A stretch of 64,000 bases of DNA from Methylophilus sp. 42 (GCF_000384155.1 NZ_KB913031.1:2784961-2848960); one strand, 5' to 3'. Positions 53,259-62,702 are shown, numbered from the stretch's first letter. Made by a program: numbers and translations. Notes: generated from the letters alone by a model not told the origin.

Positions 53259-54161
53259 TTATTGGCTTTTGCCGTAACCGGGTCGCATCATGAGGATCGA
53301 AATCAGGCTGAGCGAAAAGATAATCAACGCCATCCCTATCATTTCCAGATGATCCGGCACTTCGTTCAACTGTATCCAGGCCGCAATCACGCCTATCACC
53401 GGCGCCAGCATGGAGGCCATACTTGCCACGCCAGCAGGCAACCGCTGCAAGGCAAACAGCCACAATAACCAGGCCAGCGCGCCACACAACACCACATTAA
53501 ACAATACGGCACCGATCAAATAAGGCGACCAATCAATCGCTGGCGCAGGCACCAGCCAGGCGATCAGCACCATGGGCAAGGAACCCAGCAACATCGGCCA
53601 TGCCGTCAGGTTGATCAAGTCCAAGCTTGGATGGCGCCTGTGCAACTGCTTGGTCATGATGGCCGACAACGCCCATGACACGCCAGACAACACGGCCAGC
53701 AACATACTAAAACTATCCGCGCGGATATGTAGCGGATCGAAAATAAACAGCATGCCGAGCACCGCAGCAATCACGGCCAGCCATTGCCAGCCGTGCACAC
53801 GCTCACCCAGCATCGGCCAGGCAAACAGCAAGGTCCAGAACGGCATGGTATAGGTCAGCACGGCCGTTTTGCCCGCGCCGCCCTCTACCAGCGCCCACAT
53901 AAGCACACCGGTAAAACCGACATTCTGCAAAATGCCCAACAGCAGCATGGTCGGAAACTCGGTTAAGCCCATGGGGCGGCGCGTCACATACAACACCAGA
54001 AACAACACCAGCGCACCAAAAAACGTACGCATGGCCGCAAACTGGAACGGCCCGGCATATTGCAGCGCGCTCTTCATCACCACCCAGTTATAGCCCCAGA
54101 TGATGGTGAGTACCAGCAGCGCGGTCAGCGCTTGCGAACGTTGTTTGATCAGTTGATCCAT
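53259..54161 (-). CDS. EamA/DMT-family transporter
   Basis: A 300-residue, ten-helix permease with two EamA domains (~10-145 and ~155-290; LTIIWGYNWVVMKSAL and SWALSAIMTKQL mark the start of each). The family exports metabolites such as amino acids or nucleosides; the substrate cannot be read. It is preceded by the NTF2-like gene, 34 bp upstream on the same strand. Confidence 0.88.
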   Translation of the reverse strand: MDQLIKQRSQALTALLVLTIIWGYNWVVMKSALQYAGPFQFAAMRTFFGALVLFLVLYVTRRPMGLTEFPTMLLLGILQNVGFTGVLMWALVEGGAGKTAVLTYTMPFWTLLFAWPMLGERVHGWQWLAVIAAVLGMLFIFDPLHIRADSFSMLLAVLSGVSWALSAIMTKQLHRRHPSLDLINLTAWPMLLGSLPMVLIAWLVPAPAIDWSPYLIGAVLFNVVLCGALAWLLWLFALQRLPAGVASMASMLAPVIGVIAAWIQLNEVPDHLEMIGMALIIFSLSLISILMMRPGYGKSQ

Positions 54162-54195
54162 GAGCCTTGTTCCATCGAAGTATGTTCCCTGTGTA

Positions 54196-54573
54196 TTAAT
54201 TCCAGATATGCGTCACAGCCAGCCATTGGCCATCCGCTTGCTTCTGGAAAACAACCTGCACATTGCCGCCAAACTGCTGCTTGACGCCATCTTCGCCGAT
54301 CAAGGCACCTGCCCAATTACCGGTTTGTGTTGCCAGCGTGTCAGTCACCACCGCTTCTTTCATGGTCAGCGCATGTTCAATCACGCCAGCCTCAATCAAG
54401 CCACCGAAAAACTCGGCCACCGCCTGGCGACCTTTGACCACCTGACCGGCCGGTGCTGGCATCACAATCGCGTCATTGGCATACAAGGCCGCAATCGCCT
54501 GGGCATTTTTGCTGTTAAACGCGGCGTCAAATTGCTGGTTCAATGCGATTAAAGTATCTACAACAGTTGCCAT
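54196..54573 (-). CDS. SgcJ/EcaC-like NTF2 protein (DUF4440 type)
   Basis: A 125-residue cytosolic NTF2-fold protein: LIALNQQFDAAFNSKNAQAIAALYANDAIVMPAPAGQVVKGRQAVAEFFGGLI is the standard first half. It may bind a small ligand; no catalytic motif is certain. There is no signal peptide. It lies between the MarR gene and the transporter, all on the minus strand, so a three-gene MarR-regulated unit is possible. Confidence 0.83.
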   Translation of the reverse strand: MATVVDTLIALNQQFDAAFNSKNAQAIAALYANDAIVMPAPAGQVVKGRQAVAEFFGGLIEAGVIEHALTMKEAVVTDTLATQTGNWAGALIGEDGVKQQFGGNVQVVFQKQADGQWLAVTHIWN

Positions 54574-54601
54574 GGTGAAACTCCTTCATTAAAAATTGAA
54601 T

Positions 54602-55114
54602 TTACTGATTAAAATCCCAGGCAGACATCCCGTGGTCTATCACACCTAAAATCGCTTGCAAATCATTGCGTTGCTGCTCACTTAAGCCCCGCATGCACAA
54701 CCGTAAGCGTGTGTAGTAATCCGGCATCACGGCATCCAGTTTGGCCTGGCCTGCCGCTGTGAGCTGGATTTTGACACTACGCCGGTCTTCAGGCACAGAG
54801 ATACGCTGTACCAGGCCGCCCTGCTCCAGGCCGTCGAGCAAACCAGTCATGGTTGCACGCGTCACACCCAGCTTTTCCGCCAACACCGATGGCGTAGACG
54901 TCAGGTCAGCTTCACGCATAAGTAAAATCAGCACCCACCAACGGCCTTGCAGCAAATCATGCTTGCTCAGGCAGGCGTCCAGCGCCACGGACAAATCCGT
55001 CGCCACCCGTAGCAGCATTAAAAAGCTGGCAATAGCCGTCACATCTGCTGCGGGGTACCGTTGGGCAAACCGCTGCAAAACTTCTTGGGTAGGGAGATCT
55101 CTAAGTTGCAACAT
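54602..55114 (-). CDS. MarR-family transcriptional regulator
   Basis: A ~170-residue MarR protein: the winged helix (TSTPSVLAEKLGVTRATMTGLLDGLEQGGLVQRISVPEDRRSVKIQLT) is plain, with helices on both sides for dimerisation. I place the start at ATG 55114 (MLQLRDLP); the frame is open to 55174, but a consensus promoter at 55125-55152 would lie inside the longer version. It probably represses itself and the downstream NTF2-like and transporter genes. Confidence 0.87.
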   Translation of the reverse strand: MLQLRDLPTQEVLQRFAQRYPAADVTAIASFLMLLRVATDLSVALDACLSKHDLLQGRWWVLILLMREADLTSTPSVLAEKLGVTRATMTGLLDGLEQGGLVQRISVPEDRRSVKIQLTAAGQAKLDAVMPDYYTRLRLCMRGLSEQQRNDLQAILGVIDHGMSAWDFNQ

Positions 55115-55124
55115 AATTAGCCAC

Positions 55125-55152
55125 ATTATAGTTAGCCAGCTAATTATGTCAA
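55125..55152 (-). promoter_or_regulatory. Consensus sigma-70 promoter overlapped by a MarR-type palindrome
   Basis: On the minus strand TTGACA (55152-55147) and TATAAT (55130-55125) are separated by 16 bp. ATAGTTAGC-CA-GCTAATTAT (55128-55147) is a near-perfect palindrome (one mismatch) covering the spacer and most of the -10, which would block RNA polymerase when bound. Confidence 0.75.
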
Positions 55153-55234
55153 GGGGCGAATTCAAGTGAAACAAATATGTTACTAATTACCACATCGGTG
55201 TATATTAACTATCCGTGCCCTATGAAAGGAGGAA

Positions 55235-55669
55235 GTGATGAAGACGCTTCAACAAGTACTCTCTCATAAAACACACCAAGGCATCATCAGTATTGCGCCC
55301 AACCGACCGGTGTACGATGCATTGGTCATCCTGGCGGAATACCAGATCGGTGCACTGGCGGTGATCAAGGATGGCGAACTGGTCGGCATTTTCTCTGAAC
55401 GAGACTATGCACGCGAAGTGATCCTCAAAGGCCGCTCATCCAAAACCACCACCATCAGCGAAGTCATGACCGAGAAGGTGATTACCGGCAAACCGGCAGA
55501 GATGGTGGAATCGGCCATGAGCACCATGCTGGAAAAACGCATCCGCCACCTGCCTGTGGTCGACAATGGAAAAATGCTGGGCATGCTGTCAATTGGCGAC
55601 ATCCTCAAAGAAACCATCAGTTACCAGCAAGAGCTTATCAAGCAACTGGAAAGTTATATCCATAGCTGA
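55235..55669 (+). CDS. CBS-domain protein
   Basis: A 144-residue protein made of two CBS domains (~8-65 and ~75-135), with the strongly conserved VGIFSERDYAREVILKGRSSK and RHLPVVDNGKMLGMLSIGDI segments. Pairs of CBS domains bind adenine nucleotides and sense energy charge. An AAAGGAGG ribosome-binding site at 55224-55231 is very strong. Monocistronic. Confidence 0.92.
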   Translation: MMKTLQQVLSHKTHQGIISIAPNRPVYDALVILAEYQIGALAVIKDGELVGIFSERDYAREVILKGRSSKTTTISEVMTEKVITGKPAEMVESAMSTMLEKRIRHLPVVDNGKMLGMLSIGDILKETISYQQELIKQLESYIHS

Positions 55670-55691
55670 TGCCCTAGCTGGCATGTCATAG

Positions 55692-55722
55692 CAAAAAAAA
55701 GGGAGCATGGCTCCCCTTTGCT
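55692..55722. terminator. Bidirectional terminator between the CBS gene and trhP
   Basis: GGGAGC (55701-55706) and GCTCCC (55710-55715) enclose ATG. An eight-base A-run lies on the left (T-run for the minus-strand trhP transcript) and TTTGCTTTTG on the right for the CBS gene. Confidence 0.85.
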
Positions 55723-55744
55723 TTTGTATGGCGTCGCTCGCTGA

Positions 55745-57094
55745 TTAACTCAAATACCTGGCGACCATTGCATTATGCAAGGCCGTGGCGGCAATTGGCA
55801 ACTTCACGAAATGGCCGCTGCCTGCGGCTTGCTGTACGGGTTCACCCCGCTTATCGAACAACTGCTCAACCACAATATCGCGATTACCGCTGGGGTGGAT
55901 TAATTGCAATCTATCACCCACGGCAAATTTATTACGTGCCTGAATCGAGGCAAGACCGCGCTCGACATCGTAATCCACGATATCACCGACATATAAACTT
56001 CGGTTGGCGCTGGAATGTCCTTGTACGTAATTCTGGTGCTCGGCGGTATGGTGGCGCTGGTAAAAGCCATCGGTATAACCACGGTTAGCCAGGTTTTCCA
56101 GCTCGCCCAGCAAACGCCAGTCAAACGGGCGCCCCGCCACGGCATCATCAATCGCCTGGCGATAATTCTGGCTGGTGCGAGCCACGTAGTAACGTGACTT
56201 GGTGCGGCCCTCGATCTTGAGCGAATCCACGCCCAGCGCAATCAGTTTTTCCACATGCTCAATCGCACGCAGGTCTTTACTGTTCATGATATAGGTGCCG
56301 TGCTCGTCTTCCATGATAGGCAGCAATTCGCCTGGACGACCTTTCTCCTCAATCAGGTACACCTGCTCGGCCGCCGGATGCCGCGTTAATGAGCCACAAG
56401 AAGATAAACTGGATTTCTCCAATTCCGCCTGAAAATCAAACTCTTTCAAACGGATCACGCCTGCTGCATCCGGCTGCGCATCATGCACTTTGTAATCCCA
56501 ACGGCAACTGTTGGTACAGGTACCCTGGTTAGGGTCACGCGAATTGAAATAGCCAGACAATAAACAACGGCCGGAATAGGCAATACACAACGCACCGTGT
56601 ACAAACACTTCCAGCTCCATCTCTGGGCACTCCTGGCGGATTTCGGCAATTTCATCGAGGGATAATTCACGTGACAGAATCACGCGCGTCAGCCCCATGC
56701 GCTGCCAGAATTTGACCGAAGCGTAATTGACCGCATTGGCCTGCACGGATAGATGAATAGGCATCTCCGGCCATTGCTCGCGCACCATCATGATCAAGCC
56801 TGGGTCAGCCATAATCAGTGCATCCGGCTGCATGTCGATCACCGGCGCCATGTCGCGCATATAGGTTTTGACCTTGGCGTTGTGCGGCGAAATATTGCTG
56901 GCAACAAAGAATTTTTTGCCTCGCGCATGCGCCTCTTGAATACCAATGGCCAGATTCTGCATCGAGAAATCATTTTCACGCACCCGCAGGCTGTAGCGCG
57001 GCTGACCGGCATACACCGCATCCGCACCATAATCAAAGGCCGTACGCATGCGATCGAGATCGCCCGCAGGGGCTAATAACTCAGGAGACTTCAT
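55745..57094 (-). CDS. trhP: U32-family tRNA hydroxylation protein TrhP (YegQ)
   Basis: A 449-residue peptidase-U32-family protein. Landmarks are ELLAPAGDLDRMRTAFDYGADAVYAGQPRYSLR, VFVHGALCIAYSGRCLLSGYF and TCTNSCRWDY (four conserved Cys, a likely Fe-S site), and KIEGRTKSRYYVA. TrhP makes 5-hydroxyuridine at position 34 of several tRNAs using prephenate. Despite the family name it is not expected to be a protease. Confidence 0.92.
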   Translation of the reverse strand: MKSPELLAPAGDLDRMRTAFDYGADAVYAGQPRYSLRVRENDFSMQNLAIGIQEAHARGKKFFVASNISPHNAKVKTYMRDMAPVIDMQPDALIMADPGLIMMVREQWPEMPIHLSVQANAVNYASVKFWQRMGLTRVILSRELSLDEIAEIRQECPEMELEVFVHGALCIAYSGRCLLSGYFNSRDPNQGTCTNSCRWDYKVHDAQPDAAGVIRLKEFDFQAELEKSSLSSCGSLTRHPAAEQVYLIEEKGRPGELLPIMEDEHGTYIMNSKDLRAIEHVEKLIALGVDSLKIEGRTKSRYYVARTSQNYRQAIDDAVAGRPFDWRLLGELENLANRGYTDGFYQRHHTAEHQNYVQGHSSANRSLYVGDIVDYDVERGLASIQARNKFAVGDRLQLIHPSGNRDIVVEQLFDKRGEPVQQAAGSGHFVKLPIAATALHNAMVARYLS

Positions 57095-57129
57095 TACCGT
57101 ATTTCCATTTCAACACGCAGTGTTTGCAT

Positions 57130-57549
57130 TTACTCACCGATAATTTTCACCAGCACACGCTTATTACGACGGCCATCAAATTCGCCATAGAAAATCTGTT
57201 CCCAAGGGCCAAAATCCAGCTGACCTTCAGTAATCGCTACCACTACTTCACGGCCCATGATCTGGCGCTTGATATGCGCATCGGCATTATCCTCACCGGT
57301 ATCATTGTGACGGTAGCCACTCACAGGTTCATGTGGCGCCAGTTTTTCCAGCCATACTTTGTAATCGTGATGCAGGCCACGCTCGTCGTCATTGATAAAC
57401 ACACTGGCAGAAATATGCATGGCATTAATCAACACCAAGCCCTCTTTCACGCCGCTTTCACGTACACACGCCACCACATCCTGCGTGATGTTCTTGAAGT
57501 CCATACGCGCTGAAATGTTAAACCACAGCTCTTTACGAAAACTTTTCAT
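57130..57549 (-). CDS. YjbQ-family protein
   Basis: A 139-residue YjbQ/UPF0047 protein with the signature [35 protein letters not shown] (His and Glu/Asp residues forming a metal-like pocket) and [28 protein letters not shown] near the C-terminus. Members show weak thiamine-phosphate synthase activity in vitro; the true role is unknown. Ends 36 bp past the trhP start. Confidence 0.93.
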   Translation of the reverse strand: MKSFRKELWFNISARMDFKNITQDVVACVRESGVKEGLVLINAMHISASVFINDDERGLHHDYKVWLEKLAPHEPVSGYRHNDTGEDNADAHIKRQIMGREVVVAITEGQLDFGPWEQIFYGEFDGRRNKRVLVKIIGE

Positions 57550-57609
57550 TTTGTCCCCTTTCCTAAAGCGGTTATTTTAGCACTGCGATTAAACAGTCAT
57601 TTGCCATAA

Positions 57610-57640
57610 AACAAAAAAGGCCTCTAAAAGAGGCCTGATC
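57610..57640 (-). terminator. Terminator after the SoxYZ-like gene
   Basis: GGCCTC (57619-57624) pairs with GAGGCC (57630-57635); six T follow on the minus strand. Confidence 0.85.
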
Positions 57641-57653
57641 TGCAACATTTCAT

Positions 57654-58442
57654 CTAGCTGTGGACATCCAACGTTTGCGTAAAGATTTTACCTTCATTAT
57701 CGGTGGCCACCACCTCCAGCTTGCCCGGCGCGTCTGGAATAAAACTGAATTTCATATAAGGATCCTCACTGGTTCCCACACCCACATCCACCGTCATCAC
57801 TTCTTTACCATTGTAGGTAAAAGTCGTTTTATTGATATAAAACGCAGGCACATAACCTTGTGAGACCAGGTCGCGCTGCAAGCCGGTACGCATCACGTGG
57901 CGAATATTGAAGGTCGCCGTGGCTGGTTCGCCAAACTTGGGCGCATCCACGTTCAATTTAATTTTGCCGGCGGCCGCGCGCACCTCGGCTTCATTATTAT
58001 CCACGGTACCGCCACAGCCACCCGCGGCGCGAATTTCACGCTTGCCCATATACAGCTTGCCATCGGCCGTTTCACCAATCAACCTGACAAAAGAATCCGT
58101 TTCCTGGCGGATACGGGTTGCCATCTGAAAGCCATTCAGCATGTCGGTTAAATGGTAGGTCGAGGCCAATTGAATCGGGTTGGCATCGACAATGACATAC
58201 AGTTTCTTCAGCACCACGCCATTGGCAGCTGCCTTGTCATAGATAAACGTCACCGGCACTTGTGCACCGCTCTCGGCGCGGCGCGGCGCTTCAACTTTAA
58301 GAAAGTCGACTTCCTGAATATCGCGCTTGGGAAAGAACGCCTCTTTGACCACCGCCCATAATTTTGGATCAGCTTCTGCCTGCGCCAAACCGGTCAACCC
58401 AAAGGCCAACACACCTAACATCATCACCCATGTTTTCTTCAT
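57654..58442 (-). CDS. Fused SoxYZ-like carrier protein (quinoprotein-dehydrogenase-associated type)
   Basis: A 262-residue exported protein that fuses a SoxY-like and a SoxZ-like domain. A signal peptide (~1-23, LAQAEAD) is followed by the SoxY part, whose swinging-arm motif GGCGG (141-145, carrier Cys143) lies internally, and by the SoxZ immunoglobulin-like domain (~157-262). The start is taken at MKKTW (58442), four codons after an upstream Met. In the sulfur-oxidising enzyme system the Cys carries sulfane intermediates; here no other sox gene is visible. Methylotroph relatives are linked to quinoprotein dehydrogenases. A CRP-type site lies ~75 bp upstream. Confidence 0.85.
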   Translation of the reverse strand: MKKTWVMMLGVLAFGLTGLAQAEADPKLWAVVKEAFFPKRDIQEVDFLKVEAPRRAESGAQVPVTFIYDKAAANGVVLKKLYVIVDANPIQLASTYHLTDMLNGFQMATRIRQETDSFVRLIGETADGKLYMGKREIRAAGGCGGTVDNNEAEVRAAAGKIKLNVDAPKFGEPATATFNIRHVMRTGLQRDLVSQGYVPAFYINKTTFTYNGKEVMTVDVGVGTSEDPYMKFSFIPDAPGKLEVVATDNEGKIFTQTLDVHS

Positions 58443-58515
58443 ACATTTCCCCATCTGCTGATTATTGATTTCATTTGCATGAAAAGGATTTTCTTATGCT
58501 TTAACCATCAGAATA

Positions 58516-58531
58516 TGTGATGCACATCACA
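58516..58531. promoter_or_regulatory. CRP/FNR-superfamily site upstream of the SoxYZ-like gene
   Basis: TGTGA-N6-TCACA (TGTGATGCACATCACA) matches the CRP/Vfr consensus exactly and lies 74 bp before the SoxYZ-like start. Confidence 0.55.
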
Positions 58532-58538
58532 CTCGTGA

Positions 58539-58967
58539 TCAAATCTTGCTTGGGTCACCTGAAGGTCGCATCTCGTAATTCGGGTCTGCATATTCGGAAA
58601 AATTTAATTCCACGCCATTGCCCGCCGGGTCGCGCATATTGATCTGGCGGATACCATTGGCCAGGATGCGTGTGGTATAAGTCACGCCGCGCGCCTGCAG
58701 ATTGGCTTCCATCGCATCCATATCGTTACAGTTGAATGAAACATGGTCATAGACGCCATGCACATGCAGTTGCGGTGGCTCAGCGGTTTTATATTCTGCC
58801 AGGTGCACCACGGCCTGCTTGCCAATATACAACCAGTAGCCATACGTCGTGCTGGCCACCCGCTTACCAACCGTCAAGCCCAGCACATCGCAATAAAAAT
58901 CGCGCAACAGATGCATGGTGTCGCGGTCGGTCCGAAAGTTGACGTGATCAATTCCTGTCAATGGCAT
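58539..58967 (-). CDS. VOC-family protein (glyoxalase/dioxygenase superfamily)
   Basis: A 142-residue VOC protein. LTGIDHVNFRTDRDTMHLLRDFYCDVLGLTVG at the N-terminus and RQINMRDPAGNGVELNF at the C-terminus supply the usual His and Glu metal ligands; a second His occurs in VHGVYDHVSFN. Such folds cover glyoxalases, dioxygenases and antibiotic-resistance proteins, so the reaction is unknown. Confidence 0.88.
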   Translation of the reverse strand: MPLTGIDHVNFRTDRDTMHLLRDFYCDVLGLTVGKRVASTTYGYWLYIGKQAVVHLAEYKTAEPPQLHVHGVYDHVSFNCNDMDAMEANLQARGVTYTTRILANGIRQINMRDPAGNGVELNFSEYADPNYEMRPSGDPSKI

Positions 58968-59036
58968 GATTTTCCAATCTATTTAGTGCCGTATCAAAAA
59001 GTGTGTGCAAAGCGTTTGCGCAATATAGTACAAAAA

Positions 59037-59567
59037 TCAGTGTCCTTCAAATTGACACAGGGCAAACGTTTGGACGCCGCTGGCCTGTAAATGTTGCATG
59101 CCAGACAAGGCAGGCAAGTCAATGACGAATCCGGCATGCTCTACCACACCACCCAGTTGGCGTATCAAGCCAACTGCGGCCCTCGCCGTGCCGCCAGTTG
59201 CAATCAAATCATCAATCAGCAACACACGCTCACCGGCAACAATCGCATCGGCATGCAACTCCAGCGCATCTTCACCGTACTCAAGCGCGTAAGACTGCCG
59301 AATGACACTGGCTGGCAATTTACCAGGCTTACGCACTGGCACAAACCCCAGCTTCAATCGACTGGCAAGGGCGGCACCGACAATAAACCCGCGCGCCTCA
59401 ATACCGACCACCTTATCCAGCACGACATCCGCATAATGCAAGGCCAGCGCATCAATCGTAGCATTAAATGCCAACGGATCCTTGAGTAAGGTCGTGATAT
59501 CGCGAAACTGGATGCCCGCTTTCGGATAATCGGCAATCGTTCTAATGTGCGCACTCAAATTAATCAT
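59037..59567 (-). CDS. apt: Adenine phosphoribosyltransferase
   Basis: A 176-residue APRT: VVGIEARGFIVGAALASRL, the flexible RKPGKLP loop, and the PRPP motif VLLIDDLIATGGTARAAVGLI. It salvages adenine to AMP. ATG 59567 (MINLSAHIRT) is preferred; the frame opens 30 bp earlier. A terminator-like hairpin lies just upstream. Confidence 0.95.
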   Translation of the reverse strand: MINLSAHIRTIADYPKAGIQFRDITTLLKDPLAFNATIDALALHYADVVLDKVVGIEARGFIVGAALASRLKLGFVPVRKPGKLPASVIRQSYALEYGEDALELHADAIVAGERVLLIDDLIATGGTARAAVGLIRQLGGVVEHAGFVIDLPALSGMQHLQASGVQTFALCQFEGH

Positions 59568-59585
59568 ACGGTTACCGCCAATAAA

Positions 59586-59614
59586 AAACGCGCCCACCCA
59601 AGGCAGACGCGTTT
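59586..59614 (-). terminator. Terminator after aspS
   Basis: AAACGCG (59608-59614 reading minus) pairs with CGCGTTT near 59586-59592 and is followed by T-rich sequence on the minus strand, 39 bp past the aspS stop. Confidence 0.65.
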
Positions 59615-59652
59615 AAAGAGTTCGTGTGAGTTGTCACACAAGCCAGCCAGGC

Positions 59653-61443
59653 TTAGCTGCCAGCTGCGTTTTGCTGACGTACGCGAATATGTAATTCGCG
59701 CAATTGTTTCTCGTCGACCTCGTTCGGCGCATTGGTCATCAGACATTGCGCGCGCTGGGTTTTCGGGAAAGCAATCACGTCACGGATAGACTCGGCACCC
59801 GCCATCAAAGTCACCAGGCGATCCAGGCCAAAAGCCAGACCACCGTGCGGAGGTGCACCGTACTGCAATGCATCCAGCAAGAAGCCGAACTTCTCTTGCG
59901 CTTCTTCCTTGCTGATTTTCAATGCATCAAACACTTTAGACTGGATGTCTTGTTTGTGGATACGCACAGAACCGCCGCCCACTTCCCAGCCGTTTAACAC
60001 CATGTCATAGGCTTTGGATAAGCAAGCACCTGGATTGCTGACCAGCAAATCTTCATGGCCATCTTTAGGCGCAGTGAACGGGTGATGCAAGGCCACCCAA
60101 CGGTCACCGTCTTCATCGTGCTCGAACATCGGGAAATCCACCACCCACAATGGCGCCCACTGACGGCCATCGACATGGCCTTTTTCGTGGCCAACCTTGG
60201 TACGCAAGGCACCCAGGGCTTCGTTGACGATTTTAGCTTTATCGGCACCGAAGAAGACGATATCGCCGTTTTGTGCGCCTGTGCGCTCAATAATGGCTTG
60301 CAGCGCATTGACGTGAATATTTTTCACAATTGGGCTTTGCAGGCCTTCTTCGTTCAGTTTAGTGATGTCATTGATCTTGATATAAGCCAGGCCTTTAGCA
60401 CCGTAGATTTTGACAAACTCGGTGTAGGCATCAATTTCAGAACGACTGATCGCAGCGCCGTTAGGGACGCGAATCGCTGCCACACGGCCACCCGCCATAT
60501 TGGCGGCACCGGCAAATACTTTAAAATCGACATCTTTCATCACATCGCTGAGTTCAGTGATTTCCAGTGTCACGCGCATGTCTGGTTTATCTGAACCGTA
60601 ACGGTTCATCGCTTCAGAGAAAGGCATGCGTGGGAATTTGGCAGGCAGATCGACATCCTGAATTTTTTTCAGCATGCGACGGATCATCTCTTCGACGATA
60701 TCCATGATTTCATTTTCTTCCAGGAAGGAAGTTTCAATATCGACCTGGGTGAATTCTGGCTGACGGTCCGCACGCAAATCTTCGTCACGGAAACATTTGG
60801 TGATCTGGAAGTAACGGTCAAAACCGGACACCATCAACAATTGTTTAAACAACTGCGGCGATTGCGGCAACGCAAAGAACATGCCGTGATGTACACGGGA
60901 TGGCACCAGGTAATCACGCGCACCTTCAGGTGTTGAGCGCGTCAGCATCGGTGTTTCAACTTCGATAAAGCCGTTATCATCCAGATAGTCACGCAGGTTT
61001 TTCGCCACCTTGTAGCGCAGCATAAGGTTTTTCTGCATGGCAGGACGACGCAGGTCGATATAACGGTGCTCCAGACGCACGGTCTCGGTCAGGTTGTCGT
61101 CATCCAGCATGAATGGTGGCGTCAATGAAGCGTTCAACACTTCAATTTCAGTCGCCAGCATCTCGACTTCACCGGTAGGCAAGTTCGGGTTAACGGTGCC
61201 TTCAGGGCGCGCGCGCACTTTACACACCACACGCAAGACAAACTCGCTACGTACGGTTTCAGCAATGGCGAATGCGTCTTTGGTATCCGGGTCAATCACA
61301 ATTTGCGCCAGGCCTTCGCGATCACGCAAATCAATAAAAATCACGCCCCCGTGGTCGCGACGACGGTGGGCCCAGCCACACAGTGTCACGGTTTGTCCGA
61401 TATGTTCGCGGTTCAGGTGACCGCAATAATGTGTACGCATCAT
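59653..61443 (-). CDS. aspS: Aspartyl-tRNA synthetase
   Basis: A 596-residue class II synthetase: OB-fold anticodon domain (~1-105), motif 1 and 2 ([24 protein letters not shown] and [22 protein letters not shown]), the bacterial GAD insertion (~290-420) and motif 3 ([14 protein letters not shown]). It may be discriminating or charge tRNA-Asn as well, depending on residues I cannot judge here. Met2 (61440) is an alternative start. Confidence 0.97.
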   Translation of the reverse strand: MMRTHYCGHLNREHIGQTVTLCGWAHRRRDHGGVIFIDLRDREGLAQIVIDPDTKDAFAIAETVRSEFVLRVVCKVRARPEGTVNPNLPTGEVEMLATEIEVLNASLTPPFMLDDDNLTETVRLEHRYIDLRRPAMQKNLMLRYKVAKNLRDYLDDNGFIEVETPMLTRSTPEGARDYLVPSRVHHGMFFALPQSPQLFKQLLMVSGFDRYFQITKCFRDEDLRADRQPEFTQVDIETSFLEENEIMDIVEEMIRRMLKKIQDVDLPAKFPRMPFSEAMNRYGSDKPDMRVTLEITELSDVMKDVDFKVFAGAANMAGGRVAAIRVPNGAAISRSEIDAYTEFVKIYGAKGLAYIKINDITKLNEEGLQSPIVKNIHVNALQAIIERTGAQNGDIVFFGADKAKIVNEALGALRTKVGHEKGHVDGRQWAPLWVVDFPMFEHDEDGDRWVALHHPFTAPKDGHEDLLVSNPGACLSKAYDMVLNGWEVGGGSVRIHKQDIQSKVFDALKISKEEAQEKFGFLLDALQYGAPPHGGLAFGLDRLVTLMAGAESIRDVIAFPKTQRAQCLMTNAPNEVDEKQLRELHIRVRQQNAAGS

Positions 61444-61475
61444 AATAATTTTATAAAGTTAAAGTGGTGTTGCAG

Positions 61476-62075
61476 TTAATGATGTTTAGGCAAGGGCGCC
61501 ACTGTACCCATGCTGATGATGTATTTCAAGGCCTGATCCACACTCATATCGAGTTCTATCACTTCGGACTTAGGCAGCATGAGAAAGAACCCAGAAGTCG
61601 GGTTAGGCGTGGTCGGCACATAAACGCTGACATACTCGCCCTGTAAATGGTTGGCAACATCACCGCCGGGCATACCGGTCAAAAAGGCGATGGTCCATGA
61701 ACCCTGGCGTGGATACTGAATCAACAATGCCTGGCGGAATGCATTGCCGGAATCCGAGAACAGCGTGTCAGACACTTGCTTGACGCTGGAATAAATGGAT
61801 TTAACGACCGGCACGCGGATCAGCAAGCCTTCCCACAACTCGATCAACTGCTGGCCGAAGATATTGGTTGCCACCAGGCCAGTCGCCAGCACAATCGCCA
61901 CGGTCAATATGACACCAAAGCCCGGAATATCCACACCGAGCAAGGCTTCCGGGCGCCAGGCAACCGGCAGCAACAGCAAACTTTGATCCAGTGTTTGCAC
62001 TAAAGTTTTGAGCACCCACACCGTAATAAATAATGGGACCAGTACCAGCAAACCTGTAATGAAATATTTTTTCAT
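61476..62075 (-). CDS. DUF502 membrane protein
   Basis: A 199-residue DUF502 protein. Two N-terminal membrane helices (YFITGLLVLVPLFITVWVL and VILTVAIVLATGLVATNIFG) are followed by a cytoplasmic domain with VPVVKSIYSSVKQVSDTLFS and PTTPNPTSGFFLMLPKSEV. The family is widespread and often lies next to aspS, as here, but is uncharacterised. 32 bp upstream of aspS. Confidence 0.93.
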   Translation of the reverse strand: MKKYFITGLLVLVPLFITVWVLKTLVQTLDQSLLLLPVAWRPEALLGVDIPGFGVILTVAIVLATGLVATNIFGQQLIELWEGLLIRVPVVKSIYSSVKQVSDTLFSDSGNAFRQALLIQYPRQGSWTIAFLTGMPGGDVANHLQGEYVSVYVPTTPNPTSGFFLMLPKSEVIELDMSVDQALKYIISMGTVAPLPKHH

Positions 62076-62087
62076 GCGTCTTGTTTT

Positions 62088-62354
62088 TTAATGGCAGGCA
62101 CAACCTGGGTTGCACTTGGCAGCCTCGGTCGTTGTGGCAGATTCTGTGGATTTACTGCTGCTTGTTGCCGGCTTGTTTTTGAAATCGGTCGCGTACCAGC
62201 CACTACCGGTCAGTTGAAAATTAGGAGCAGACACCTGCTTGCTAAATGTCTCTTGCGCACACTTGGGGCACGCCTCAACAGAAGGCGCGGACACTTTGCG
62301 CATCAGCTCTTGCTGGTAACCACACGCGGTACATTGAAAATCGTAGATAGGCAT
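62088..62354 (-). CDS. FmdB-type zinc-ribbon protein
   Basis: An 88-residue FmdB/CxxC_CxxC_SSSS protein: MPIYDFQCTACGY and EACPKCAQETF give the two CxxC pairs, followed by a low-complexity Ser/Thr/Lys linker and a Cys-rich end (CNPGCACH). It may regulate transcription or amidase genes in relatives, but the role here is unknown. 12 bp before the DUF502 gene, probably one operon with aspS. Confidence 0.9.
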   Translation of the reverse strand: MPIYDFQCTACGYQQELMRKVSAPSVEACPKCAQETFSKQVSAPNFQLTGSGWYATDFKNKPATSSSKSTESATTTEAAKCNPGCACH

Positions 62355-62483
62355 TTGTTAACACAACCTGAAGGGCAACTTGCTGGAAAAATTTCACCAA
62401 GTGCAAATTATACCTGATTCGCGTTACAAATCACCAAAAGCACAGAGATGTATTTGAATTGAAAAGACTTTAAGGAGCACGAT

Positions 62484-62678
62484 ATGCAACAACTCTCACT
62501 CAAATTACCATTTATGCTGACTATGCTGTTTTTTCTGGGATTAGCCAGCCGCGACCTCAACATACATCACCCTATGCTGACACTTGGTAAACAAGCACAA
62601 CCGGGCAAAATGGTGACATTACACCTGGCGGATTTACTCTACGCCGAACCGACACTCAAAATCAGAAAAGTGGAGTAG
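62484..62678 (+). CDS. Small exported or membrane protein, unknown
   Basis: A 64-residue protein with an N-terminal hydrophobic segment (LPFMLTMLFFLGLA) that reads as a signal or anchor, then a short basic/amphipathic remainder. I recognise no family. TAAGGAGCACGAT is a good ribosome-binding site 7 bases upstream of ATG, which is the main reason to keep it. It lies alone between two minus-strand genes. Confidence 0.5.
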   Translation: MQQLSLKLPFMLTMLFFLGLASRDLNIHHPMLTLGKQAQPGKMVTLHLADLLYAEPTLKIRKVE

Positions 62679-62702
62679 CCGCTGCGCCAAAAGCGCAGTG
62701 AT

